A stretch of 64,000 nt of DNA from Norana najaformis (Eukaryota > Annelida > Clitellata > Crassiclitellata > Hormogastridae). Below, one piece after another: positions 55,441-64,000 of this stretch (position 1 is the first letter of the stretch; each line of letters begins with the position of its first letter). Made by a program: the position numbers and the translations under genes. Under the pieces are notes generated by a model. That model had not been told where the DNA came from, did no database searches, and saw only the letters and a list, made by a program, of their open reading frames with translations. The stretch covers positions 1,085,572 to 1,149,571 of the forward strand of contig OZ029920.1 in assembly GCA_964023275.1 (NCBI GenBank), in the 5' to 3' direction.

Positions 55441-55860
55441 CTTGTATTCAATGGTATATATACATATATATATATAATTTGCTAAACATACAAAATATCA
55501 ATGAGTGCAGTTTGGTACGTGAGGAAAGGTCGAAGTCAACGGCATTGGTAGCCATAAGATGTGTTTAAACAATGGAAAACACTACTAATATCACATTTTC
55601 GATCAAAACACTTGCGAACTCTTCCGCTGCCCACACACGCAGACACACACGCACACACACACACACGCACACACAAACACACGCACGCAAACACACCCAC
55701 ACACACACAAACACACACACAAACACACGCACGCACACACGCACGCACACATGCACACACACGCACACACGCACGCACGCGTACGCATGTTCCTTTTACT
55801 TGTATCCTGCCATTTTGAAGGTCGGGGATTCAGATCCGCACCATGACTGAGATTTTTAGG
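55441..55860. repeat. (CA)n array and repeat end
   Basis: End GTAGCCATAAGATGTGTTTAAAC at 55548-55570; CA/CGCA array 55634-55785. The many overlapping ORFs are artefacts. Confidence 0.9.
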
Positions 55861-55975
55861 TTTTAGTTTCACACGCGCCCCCTAACGAGGTGGGGCATAA
55901 AAATATATTCCGCCTGCAGATTGTCAATGGGAAGACGAATGAGTGGCATTGAAACGCAGATCTACAAGAAAGCTT
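55815..55975 (+). repeat. GCGCCCCCTAACGA repeat, partial
   Basis: Head GAAGGTCGGGGATTCAGATC and CACCATGACTGAGATTT, then ACACGCGCCCCCTAACGAGG and GATTGTCAATGGGAAGACG; the 3' part is missing. Confidence 0.7.
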
Positions 55976-56530
55976 TAATTTGGAAACATGCGGTCCTGTT
56001 CAATGGCCCTGGGAGGCAGAAGATGATTTTAAAAACTCAATGCTACGAATAATAATAATAATAATACGTTACGCTTAGACACCTCAAAATCACTATTGAA
56101 GGCGCTATATATAATATTTTCGTGAAATTTTCACGCAATGCATAAATGCGCTAATGCTTTTAGTCGGGAATATATTATTGGTATATATAGTTAGCTAGTG
56201 TTACACACCTTTAAATCATTTTATTCTGAGTTACATAAATCTTATTTCAATTTAATCTGTGTATAGTCTCCAAACTCTGTGTCAAAGGCTCTGGAAGCCA
56301 CAGAATAGATCCTTAAAACAAAATATGTAATATTAAATAAGAGCGGAATATCGGTCACTGCAGAGGACGATAAGAGACTGAAAATGGCAAGATGGTGCAA
56401 CAGAATAACTATATATATGTTTATAATTTTTTTTAAAATTTCTTATATATACATATAATTTTTAGTGTTTAATATTATATATATTTTAAATTAAACAAAA
56501 AATTATTATACTAAATATTAGGCCGTATAT
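55976..56530. other. No gene; arms
   Basis: Arms TTAGACACCTCAAAATCACT (56077) and ACACACCTTTAAATCATTT (56203), then an AT-rich stretch (56400-56530) without recognisable content. Confidence 0.5.
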
Positions 56531-56703
56531 TGGATACCTTTAATTAAAACGTGACGTTTTCGCGTATATATATATTAATTCCCAACTCGGCAGACACTCC
56601 GCCACTGCCTTGTTTGGGGTTAGTGCTAGTTCCAAGCCTGGATAAAGGAGGAGGGCGACGTCAACGGCCTTTGATGCCATAAGATATCGTTAAACTGAGG
56701 AAC
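56531..56703 (+). repeat. FE unit
   Basis: Arm GGATACCTTTAATTAAAACG, ACTCCGCCACTGCCTTGTTT, GCCTGGATAAAGGAGGAGGG, GCCATAAGATATCGTTAAAC, TGAGGAAC. It abuts the LINE fragment that follows. Confidence 0.9.
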
Positions 56704-56714
56704 TACTACTACTC

Positions 56715-57291
56715 GGCAGCGATTACTAGTCAACAGCTTCATAGTCTCCCGAATCGATTACTGCAACAGCCTACTGGCGAGTCTGCCATTCTGCCAAATT
56801 GCACGAATTCAATCTGTGTTAAACTCTGCTGCCCGTCTCATTTACCGCAAGATACCATCCGACCATGTCACCGCTCTGCTGCGGGACAATCTTCACTGCT
56901 TGCGCCTCCCGCAGCGGATCGCTTAGTCTGATGACATACAAGGCCTTAAATGGCGGTGCTCCGGACTATCTACTCGATTTTTGCAATCGACCAGCGGATA
57001 TACGGCGGGTTTACCAACTACGGTCGTCTACGAGTCACCAATAACACGTCCGCAGAACCGCAACGAAATTCGGAGAACGCTTCTTCGCGGTTGCCGGACC
57101 GGTTGCGTGGAACAGTCTCCCCGAGCATGTCAAGTCGTCCCCTTAACTGGACACTTAAAACACGGCTAAAAACTTTCCTTTTCAGCCTATCCTTCGACGG
57201 CTGAATGCACTGGTGAATGTACAGCGCCCTTTTTTCGACCTCGGTCGTGTTACGGCACTACATAAATTGTCTTATTATATTATTATTATTA

Positions 57292-57369
<78 letters not shown>

Positions 57370-57370
57370 A
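56715..57370 (+). pseudogene. CR1/L2-type LINE ORF2 C-terminus and tail
   Basis: Plus frames: LVNSFIVSRIDYCNSLLASL, VLNSAARLIYRKIPSDHVTAL, RDNLHCLRLPQRI, then shifted to YKALNGGAPDYL, later (other frames) FGERFFAVAG-like, VAWNSLPEHVKSS and LKTRLKTFLFSLSF. DYCN, AARL, DHVT.LL and WNSLP in order mark the thumb and C-terminus of ORF2. At least two frameshifts. The 3' end TACGGCACTACATAAATTGTC runs into (TTA)n at 57270-57369, the microsatellite tail usual for CR1/L2-type elements. Confidence 0.85.
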
Positions 57371-57527
57371 TTATCATCATCATCATATATGTTCATAGTA
57401 GAGTTCCGGAGAAGCAGATGGCGTTCCCACGCTGGACAGCTACTGAGAGTCTTTGAAGCAGGTAGTTGGTCTCCAGTGGATCGTGGGTTGCCATTGTCAT
57501 CCTTCGTCCTAACTCCCACACAAAATC

Positions 57528-57559
<32 letters not shown>

Positions 57560-57560
57560 G
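57371..57560. other. Segment between two (TTA)n arrays
   Basis: About 160 bp (GTTCATAGTAGAGTTCCGG...CACACAAAATCCA) between the (TTA)n tail and a second short (TTA)n at 57529-57559. No motif recognised. Confidence 0.5.
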
Positions 57561-58627
57561 ACACCTTTAAAGAGTTTTTCCCAACGTTATATGTCTTGTT
57601 TCAATCCGATCGTCTTCCCAATATACGTAGGATAAAGTCGACGTCAACGACTCTGACAGCCGCATGATGTCGCTAAACGCTCGACGCAACTAATAATATA
57701 TCATGTTGTCTTTAGACGCCTTTAAAATCTCTCTTTCCGTCATTTTATATACTTCATTTTCGTTAGATGTTGTTCAACATTTGAACATTCTTACACAAAG
57801 CTTGTTATGCGGTCGACGTGAACGGCCCCTTTGAACCGTAATGTTTCTTTAAACATGCAATGTTTGTGACAGTAATGCATCGGAACGGTTTTAAAAGTGG
57901 GATGGCTCACTCTTCAGCCGAATAAATGTAAATGTAAATGAAGACGGTTTTATATAGCGACCGTATGGCCTCGACCCTGTTCCTTTTTCACTAGAAGGCG
58001 AGTGGCTGAAAGTGACGAAGATTCGAGACGCCGCTGATCAGAAATTGGAAATGTAGTGCGAACGGAAGTGCAAAACTTCGAAAATTTGACATCGGACGAA
58101 ACTTAGCTTTGCTCGTTAATTGCCTCCTTTTGTTAAGTTTGACTCTAAAGTTTTTTTTTAACAATTTTGATTGAAAACAGAGGGACGGGAAATGTCTTTT
58201 GTCGGCGTCCCACTTCTCAGAATGAGGCGACGTCTAACCATTCTAAGGATGTTGCAAGGGGTGAAGTGTTGGTGAATTCGTAGGATGGGTTAAATAATTG
58301 TCCAAAAACCTCTGAAGTTATCCACTTGTTTGCATGCATATTGCGTGTACGTCAGCAATCTTCAACCCTTGCTGTTCACGTTCTATGGCATGTGTGTGTT
58401 TTATGATTGTGTATGAGGTAGACATTAGATTTATAGAATTGTCATGACTATAGACAATATGGTTAAATTTAAAAATAAATGAGAATGGTAATTGAGTGAG
58501 ATCAGATTATATCAGACTAAGTAATATGTTAATAGATTATGCAAGAAATTAGGCTAATACTAATCACAGGTTCTGCTGCTTAATTAGGTGCAAGTTAAGC
58601 ACCTATTCCATGTCTGGGTTTGCTGAA
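57561..58627. repeat. Two arm units; otherwise nothing
   Basis: Arms TAGACACCTTTAAAGAG (57559) and TAGACGCCTTTAAAATC (57713), each followed by an end: GACGTCAACGACTCTGACAG, then ATGATGTCGCTAAACGC, and GTCGACGTGAACGGCCCC, then AATGTTTCTTTAAAC. 58230-58310 resembles 8120-8170 (GTGTTGGTGAATTCGTAGGATGG). No gene. Confidence 0.6.
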
Positions 58628-58757
58628 ATTAGACACCTTTTTAAAATTATTTGCCATGCCTCATAAGCTCATCAATCAACTATTGTTTGGATGAAACTCA
58701 GCCATTGCCTTGTGTGAGTGTAGTGTCTGTCGCAAACCTGGATAAAGGATAAAGGAC
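58628..58757 (+). repeat. FE unit, diverged
   Basis: TTAGACACCTTTTTAAAATT, CAGCCATTGCCTTGTGTGAG, CGCAAACCTGGATAAAGGAT. Runs into LINE sequence at about 58758. Confidence 0.7.
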
Positions 58758-59110
58758 GCTGCACAGAAAAGACAAGGACTGGCATTTTTGATGAAATATT
58801 ACAAATGGAACAGAAGGTCACAAACAGATGGAAAAGAAACACCGTGCAGCAAGTTACTGAAAGGACATTAAGTCTCTTTGGACACATTTCCAGATGGATA
58901 ACACCAGGATGATCAAACAAGTTGTGTTTGGAATTATGGAAGGCGGATGGATCAGAAGTAGACCGAACAGAGAATGGCTAGATGAAGTCAGAGACTGGAC
59001 GGACGTGCAGAAGCTGAGTCTGTTGGCCCAGAGAAGGGAACAATGGAAATCTAGAGTGAAGCATGCGATCGATCCCAGAGGGGATGAGCCCATGGATCTA
59101 AAGAAGAGAA
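58758..59110 (+). pseudogene. LINE ORF2 C-terminal fragment
   Basis: Plus frames: TEKTRTGIFDEILQMEQKVT, TERTLSLFGHIS, then (one shift) MDNTRMIKQVVFGIMEGG, RPNREWLDEVRDW, LLAQRREQWKSRVKHAIDPR. FGHI..MD, G.M.G...R.RPNREW.DE..DW matches the C-terminal region of the LINE ending at 47644, but the sequence is far diverged, so it is another family of the same clade. Confidence 0.8.
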
Positions 59111-59264
59111 GATTAAGAAGATGTATTACTTAGCAAAATTACAGACCCTTTCTAACATTAATACATAAACGATTCTTACTTTTTTAGTTGTTGAATCTCT
59201 GTACACAACTATCCATCTGACTTTTGGTATAGAATCTATCATGTTTTTCCCAAAACTTTACTTG

Positions 59265-59760
59265 TTGAAGTACAATACAATACAATGCAAATAAAATTTG
59301 TTAATGCGCTCCTTACAAAGTTCAGAAGTGCACTTGAAGGTGGGTTATGTGGGGTATTAAGAACCATAGGCAGACTTGAGATATTAAGGACCATAGGCAG
59401 GTAAGTTTAAAGATTAGAGCGAAAGACAACCTTAGTAGGAGAGTTGTCAACATAATGAGGTAGAGAGTTCCAGATAGAGGGACCAGCAACTGTGAACGAA
59501 CGCGGGCCAAAGACAAGACGTGTACGAGGAACAACACATTTTCCAGCAGATGCTGACCGAAGAAAGGATCTGCCTTTAACAGAGATACAAGGTGTAACTA
59601 TGGAAGATAAGTAGAATGGCAGATGATTTGAATTTGCTTTGAACATGAAGAGAGCCAGCTTGAAGCGGATACGCTCACATACTGGAAGCCAGTGTAGAAA
59701 ACAAAGGGCAGGAGTGATGTGATCTCGGTATGAGAGTCCAAGACACACTCTTGCAGCCTA
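59265..59760 (-). pseudogene. CR1/Jockey-type LINE ORF2 C-terminus, minus
   Basis: 113-codon frame from 59748: CLGLSYRDHITPALCFLHWL, RIRFKLALFMFKANSNHLP, PRTRLVFGPRSFTVAGPSIW, NSLPHYVDNSPTKVVFRSNL. HITP, K..L..FK, FGPRSFTVAGP and WNSLP are in family order. The 3' end continues to a TATTG-repeat tail near 59265-59290. Its tail-to-tail position against the previous LINE is by chance. Confidence 0.85.
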
Positions 59761-59869
59761 GTGCAGTAATTTAGTTAGGGGAAGAAGTTTAGGTATAATA
59801 CTGACATCAGATCTAATCCCACCAGACGAACTAGCAATAATACTACAGTTTTATTAGCTAACTTCTATT

Positions 59870-61062
59870 GTCTCGTAAGGCCTTACAAAACCCTGCTTGC
59901 AACTCGCCTGGTGGGCTATGTCATCAGTGGTGAAACCTTCGGCTGAGGAATCACCAAGGACAACACGCGAGGTGGACAGGCTCACCAAGTACTCTGAAAA
60001 CATCTGGCCAACTCAGGAGGCAGTTGTTGGAAGGACACCTTATGGCGAATGAGGCCTATTATTTGACCCACCGGCTTCCTTACCCTGCCAGGAGACGAGT
60101 GGTCACCACCTGGCATACGAGCAAAAAATTTAGCAAGATGAGCACAAATATAAAGAAAGCAGATAACGACGATAACGGGTCTCCTCTACAAAGGAAAGGG
60201 AAAATCGCGTCCGGCAGGAATGGAAATAGCAAGGCCACTGAGGTCGTCAGCCAGCGAAACCCGTGCAATAAGCTGGCTTGACATGAAGATGTATTTAATT
60301 GTAAAGAAGACACATACATTGGAACATGGAACTTGAGAAAATTTTATGTGGCCGACCAGCTGGATATACTACTCCATCAACTTGGAAATGTTAGGTGGAG
60401 CATCATAGGATTGTCAAAGATGCGATGGACTGGGGCAGGATAATTTGGCAGAGACGACTATAAGGTATATATTCGGGAAAGACAGATGACAGACACCAGG
60501 AGGTCAGAAGGGAGTTGCACCGATTCTTAAGAGGGAGGCGGCTAAAGCACTGACTGGTTATAACACACTTGGGTCACGTATGCTGAAGGCAAGATTTAGC
60601 AACAATCATCCAGCTATATGCACCAGCATCCCAATCAACAGAGGAAAAAACGCAGTTAAAGGAGAGACACTCAACAATTTGCGTTTCACTGACTATATTG
60701 ATTGGTTGCAGAGTCGCCGGAACAGCTGCACGAACTGAAAGACAGGATACAATACAGCAGTAAAAGATTTTGACTCATAATAAGTTTGCAAAAAAACCAA
60801 GACAATGACTATTGGAAAACAACACAAAGAGCTGAAAGTGACACTAGATAATGAAGAACTGAAGCAAGTCACCGAGTTTATGTACCTGGGTGGATTAATA
60901 ACGTAAAATGGACGATGTACAAAAGTTATAAAAAGCAGGATTGGTATGGCGTCCGCGATGTTTGGCAGTCTGAGTAAGATGCAGGGAACGAGAAACATAT
61001 CAACAAGAAAAGAAAGAAAACTGTATGAAACATTTTTCAATCCAGTGCTGTTGTAGGGATCT
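59870..61062 (+). pseudogene. Internally deleted LINE (EN start joined to RT end)
   Basis: 59870-60280 looks like LINE 5' region (PLQRKGKIASGRNGNSKATE). 60312-60450 encodes the endonuclease start: TYIGTWNLRKFYVADQLDIL, WSIIGLSKMRWTGAG, then a stop. From about 60660 it is RT C-terminal: NNLRFTDYIDWL in place of FADDID, so the catalytic Asp pair is lost. Then TMTIGKQHKELKVTLDNEEL, VTEFMYLGGLIT and TRKERKLYETFF. Most of the endonuclease and RT (well over 1.5 kb) is missing, with many stops. Confidence 0.75.
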
Positions 61063-63611
61063 GTTGCATCTTTTATTTTAAAGGTCATTTTCATAACGAT
61101 CAATTAGGTGCTTTCTATGCGCTATGGCCTTAAATTTACTTCAAACTCCTCTTATTTCGAACCGTCTGTTAACAGTATAAATTATAATATAAAATGTTTC
61201 ACCTTTTTCTGATCGTCGTCTCTGTGTAAATGTCACGTTACCTGTGAATCAGTCATTTTAAACGAAAGCGTTCTTAGAAACGACCTTTGCCAAGATCTTT
61301 GCCTTGACTTCCTGGGTGACATGTTTATTTATTTATTGCACTTCTGTGTGCAAAGTCAGTAAATCTAAAACTGACCCGCACACATGCAAGTGGCCGCACA
61401 TATATCTCTTATGGTTAACATGTTCATTGAAATGTTTGTTTGCATAAACTGATCACACGACATTCTATAGTACGAAGTGGCTGCCGCCTTGGAAACTTCA
61501 CCCTTGTTCCTGATATTTATTGAAAGCGTACTGTTGTGGTAATTGCAGGTACAGGTGTGACCTACTATGCGCTCTGCTGACTGCTTTGTTTTAATTGTAG
61601 CTTTCTCAAGTCGCCCCACGCATACAACATGTATTGCCAAACGACAATTTTGCTGTGGTGTGGCCAGCCTCCAATTTGATAACACTTTGTAATTTTACTA
61701 ATACGCATGTAGGCCGACGTCTGGATGTAAACTCTGGCACAGATCGAAATATTTTGTTATATGCACGAATACCAAGAAGACAGTTTTACTCTTGACTCAT
61801 CGGGATAAAAATATATGTGCTATCTTTCCCGACTACTTAAAGTGCGACTAATGAGCTGATAAACTAGTAATAAAAAATGAAGAGTCAAGGTTATCTGAAC
61901 CTTGTTGTGAAATGAAGTCTGTCGACGCAAATGAACTTTTGCATCGAACTAAAGTTGCATTCTCCGTCACCGATGCTTCTAGTGACCTAGGCCTACTTTG
62001 AGTCCGTTTTTTTAACTAACAGATGCTAACAATAGAAGATTTAACTGGTGCTTGCGGACTTGCGACTTCTTAAAAATCATTGTATATCGGTTTTCGTATA
62101 GCGCCTTTCGATGCCCCTCAAAAGCGAAAACTATCCCCAAATATACTGGTAACTTAACTGGTCAATCGACCGTTTATTGAACAAAGTAGAAAAACTACAT
62201 ACGAAATGTCGCGCAAATATCTTTAGACTATGTGTATGCGTCGAAAAAATCTATTCTTTATAAAACTGTGTAATTAATTTAAGGGTAAAGGCTCTTTTAC
62301 TGGACAATATGCCATAAATGACATTGTTGACGATCCAGGGCAGTCTTCTAGTCAAGTGACACCAACAAGTGTTACTATTTAAATAGAGAGTGAGAGATTT
62401 ACTCCGTTTAATGGCGGGCCCGTCTGAAGCCGCTTGCGCTAGCTGTCAGCTAAGCCCACTTTTAAGATACACAGGCGAAGCTAAACCGAAAAGCTTTAGA
62501 AGGCATGAGATTTTTATGGTTTTTATTAGCAGCGCCTTAGGGTAATCCTACGAGGCACTCGTGAGGGTGAAGTGTTAAAAGCTTAATTTAATTAGCTCAG
62601 GTATAAGAGGGTTGGGGGGCAGTACTCTGTCTTGCCGCCTGATCTTCGAACTGCATATCAGATAACAGGGAATAGCAACATATACCCACCTCATATGCCT
62701 AGGCTTGGAAATATGAAGTTGCTAACACTTGAAACCAATGTATACCTCCAAGGCAAGATTAAGGACCTGCTCGTCTTCTTCTTCACGTATATTAATGTAC
62801 GCAATAACATAGATGTAGTCTGTCAGTGGAAAAGTGCAGAGGGAGCAGTGAAGTGATCTTTTACAAGAGCCTTTCGAAGTCTAATTAGATCCTACATTTG
62901 ATTTTTCCGTTGTCAGAAATGTGCATAGAGCCTGACAAAATAAATCATGACCCTGCACACATCGCAAGCCAACGACCGGAGCTCTGTTCAATCGGACACA
63001 GACTCCTTGTCCATTGTTTTGAGCAGAAATCTCACGACATCTTTCGGTTCTGACGAATATTTGAATACCGAATCTTCAAGTCTACAGTCCACCATGCCTA
63101 TCAAGCGAAGACCAAAATAATCATTTCATTGGTCTCAAGTGTGGGTCTTTCATCGTAAATTATGGACCGGTGTCTCATCGGATAATTGCCCACAAGATAT
63201 CTCGCCCACTAGCGATTCTGTCCTCTTCTAACACCTGGACGTCGTCCACCGCTATGTCACGTGACCCAGTGTAAACCGTCGGACATTTCCTGTTGATCTT
63301 TCCCGATCAAACAGTCCATTAGGTAATCGAATCGAATCCAGTTAATCGGAGGAATACTCAAACGATTATTCGGTCGAATATTTAATTGCGTGTAATGGCG
63401 GCTGAAGTGGTCGACTGCCTCATACGGACCTGTTCGGCTTAGAATGAGACCTGAAGGGCTACTCGTGTGTCTTTGGTAAACAAAGACAGATGGATGGAGC
63501 GAAAGACAATTGAACTGGAGGACAGGAAGGAAGACAAACCTCTCGGAGAAGAGGAAATCAAGTTCACTATATGAAATAATTCAATAATCAAATAATCAAA
63601 ATAGCTTTGAA
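61063..63611. other. No gene recognised
   Basis: Longest stretch without repeat arms or LINE pieces. A 106-codon minus ORF (61365-61685) and a 74-codon plus ORF (62632-62856, preceded by TATAAGAGG at about 62603) show no known motif. It could hold host exons too short to recognise, or regulatory sequence. Confidence 0.4.
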
Positions 63612-64000
63612 GCTGTTGTGAAACAAGAGACAGGTATTGCCATTTTATTAGAATGCAATTAATTATCAGTCCTTTATCTGTTAGACAAACGTTACCGATA
63701 TATCTACCGCACGGTCCTGAATCTACCTAAAATCTTTCGCACGAGACAACGCGGCCTATCTCTCCCTCAAGGACAAACGCCATTTCCTCTTATAACACAT
63801 ACTCAGGACTTTAAATGGTGTGGCGCCCATTCAAAAGGGCAGCGGTGGTGGGTGGTGAAGGATCTCACCCACTTAATTCAATGAAAAATGAGGGTCAAGG
63901 TCATACGGTCGCTATAGAAAAAGTGCACATTTACGTTTTATATTCTGTATTATAATCTTCTCTTTCAAAAAGCTAAAGTTATAACATGTATATGTACAGT
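63612..64000. repeat. Repeat shared with 52262-52625
   Basis: Continues to the window edge. Contains GCTGTTGTGAAACAAGAGAC, CGCACGAGACAACGC, TTTAAATGGTGTGGCGCCCA, AAGGATCTCACCCAC and CATACGGTCGCTATAGAAAA. Confidence 0.75.

Noticed and set aside
62632-62856. 74-codon ORF after a TATAAGAGG sequence
   Set aside because: No motif or homologue recognised, and ORFs of this length are common here by chance.
63000-63560. Possible gypsy-like pol remnant on the minus strand
   Set aside because: GPYE-like and similar phrases appear only in scattered frames with many stops; no catalytic motif.

Overview
The window is repeat-laden, AT-rich metazoan DNA, probably from an invertebrate. It has spliced genes with conventional GT-AG junctions, TRIM-type and Kelch domains, tRNA-headed SINE-like repeats, LINE remnants of at least two clades, a long-TIR DNA transposon and many microsatellites. 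I cannot name the species. No viral, bacterial or structural RNA genes were found, and host coding sequence is only a small part of the 64 kb.

The host genes form one small family. Three paralogues encode RING / B-box / coiled-coil (RBCC, TRIM-type) N-termini, and two of them are followed by a Kelch-propeller exon. Copy C (1-647, minus) is the first 215 codons of an intact ORF that leaves the window on the left. Copy A (about 20.25-22.78 kb, plus) has part of B-box 1, B-box 2, a coiled coil and a Kelch exon, but no RING is visible. Copy B (44.2-49.5 kb, minus) is complete: a 1117-bp RBCC exon and a 914-bp Kelch exon joined in phase 1, predicting about 676 residues. A and B share the donor position, phase and second-exon length. 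B and C also share about 1 kb of 5' flank, so they come from a duplication. The intron of B carries a 2.5-kb antisense LINE about 20 nt from the splice acceptor.

A 2.6-kb DNA transposon at 3292-5914 has imperfect TIRs of about 125 bp starting CACTGGCCAACA, a 3-bp TAA target duplication, repeated subterminal GCTGATTC motifs, a TATA box, a poly(A) signal and a 567-codon frame with three Cys pairs and candidate DDE residues. One in-frame TGA interrupts it. It looks CACTA-like (CMC) and lies inside an older repeat.

Most of the rest is repeats: (1) over 40 copies of an arm (GACACCTTTAAATCGCTT) in both orientations, usually linked to a module ending GCCATAAGATGTCGTTAAAC; (2) a tRNA-derived SINE head inside a ~1-kb composite; (3) a family marked by GCGCCCCCTAACGA; (4) two foldback elements; (5) LINE remnants at 8, 11, 18.7, 25, 32, 39.4, 45-47.6, 56.7, 58.8, 59.5 and 60-61 kb; (6) microsatellites and minisatellites. 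A 50-bp LINE 3' end with an 11-bp target duplication (10997-11046) and the 45-47.6 kb LINE show that this LINE ends its ORF inside its own TGA-repeat tail. From 61.1 kb to the right edge I see no gene, only one repeat shared with 52.3 kb.
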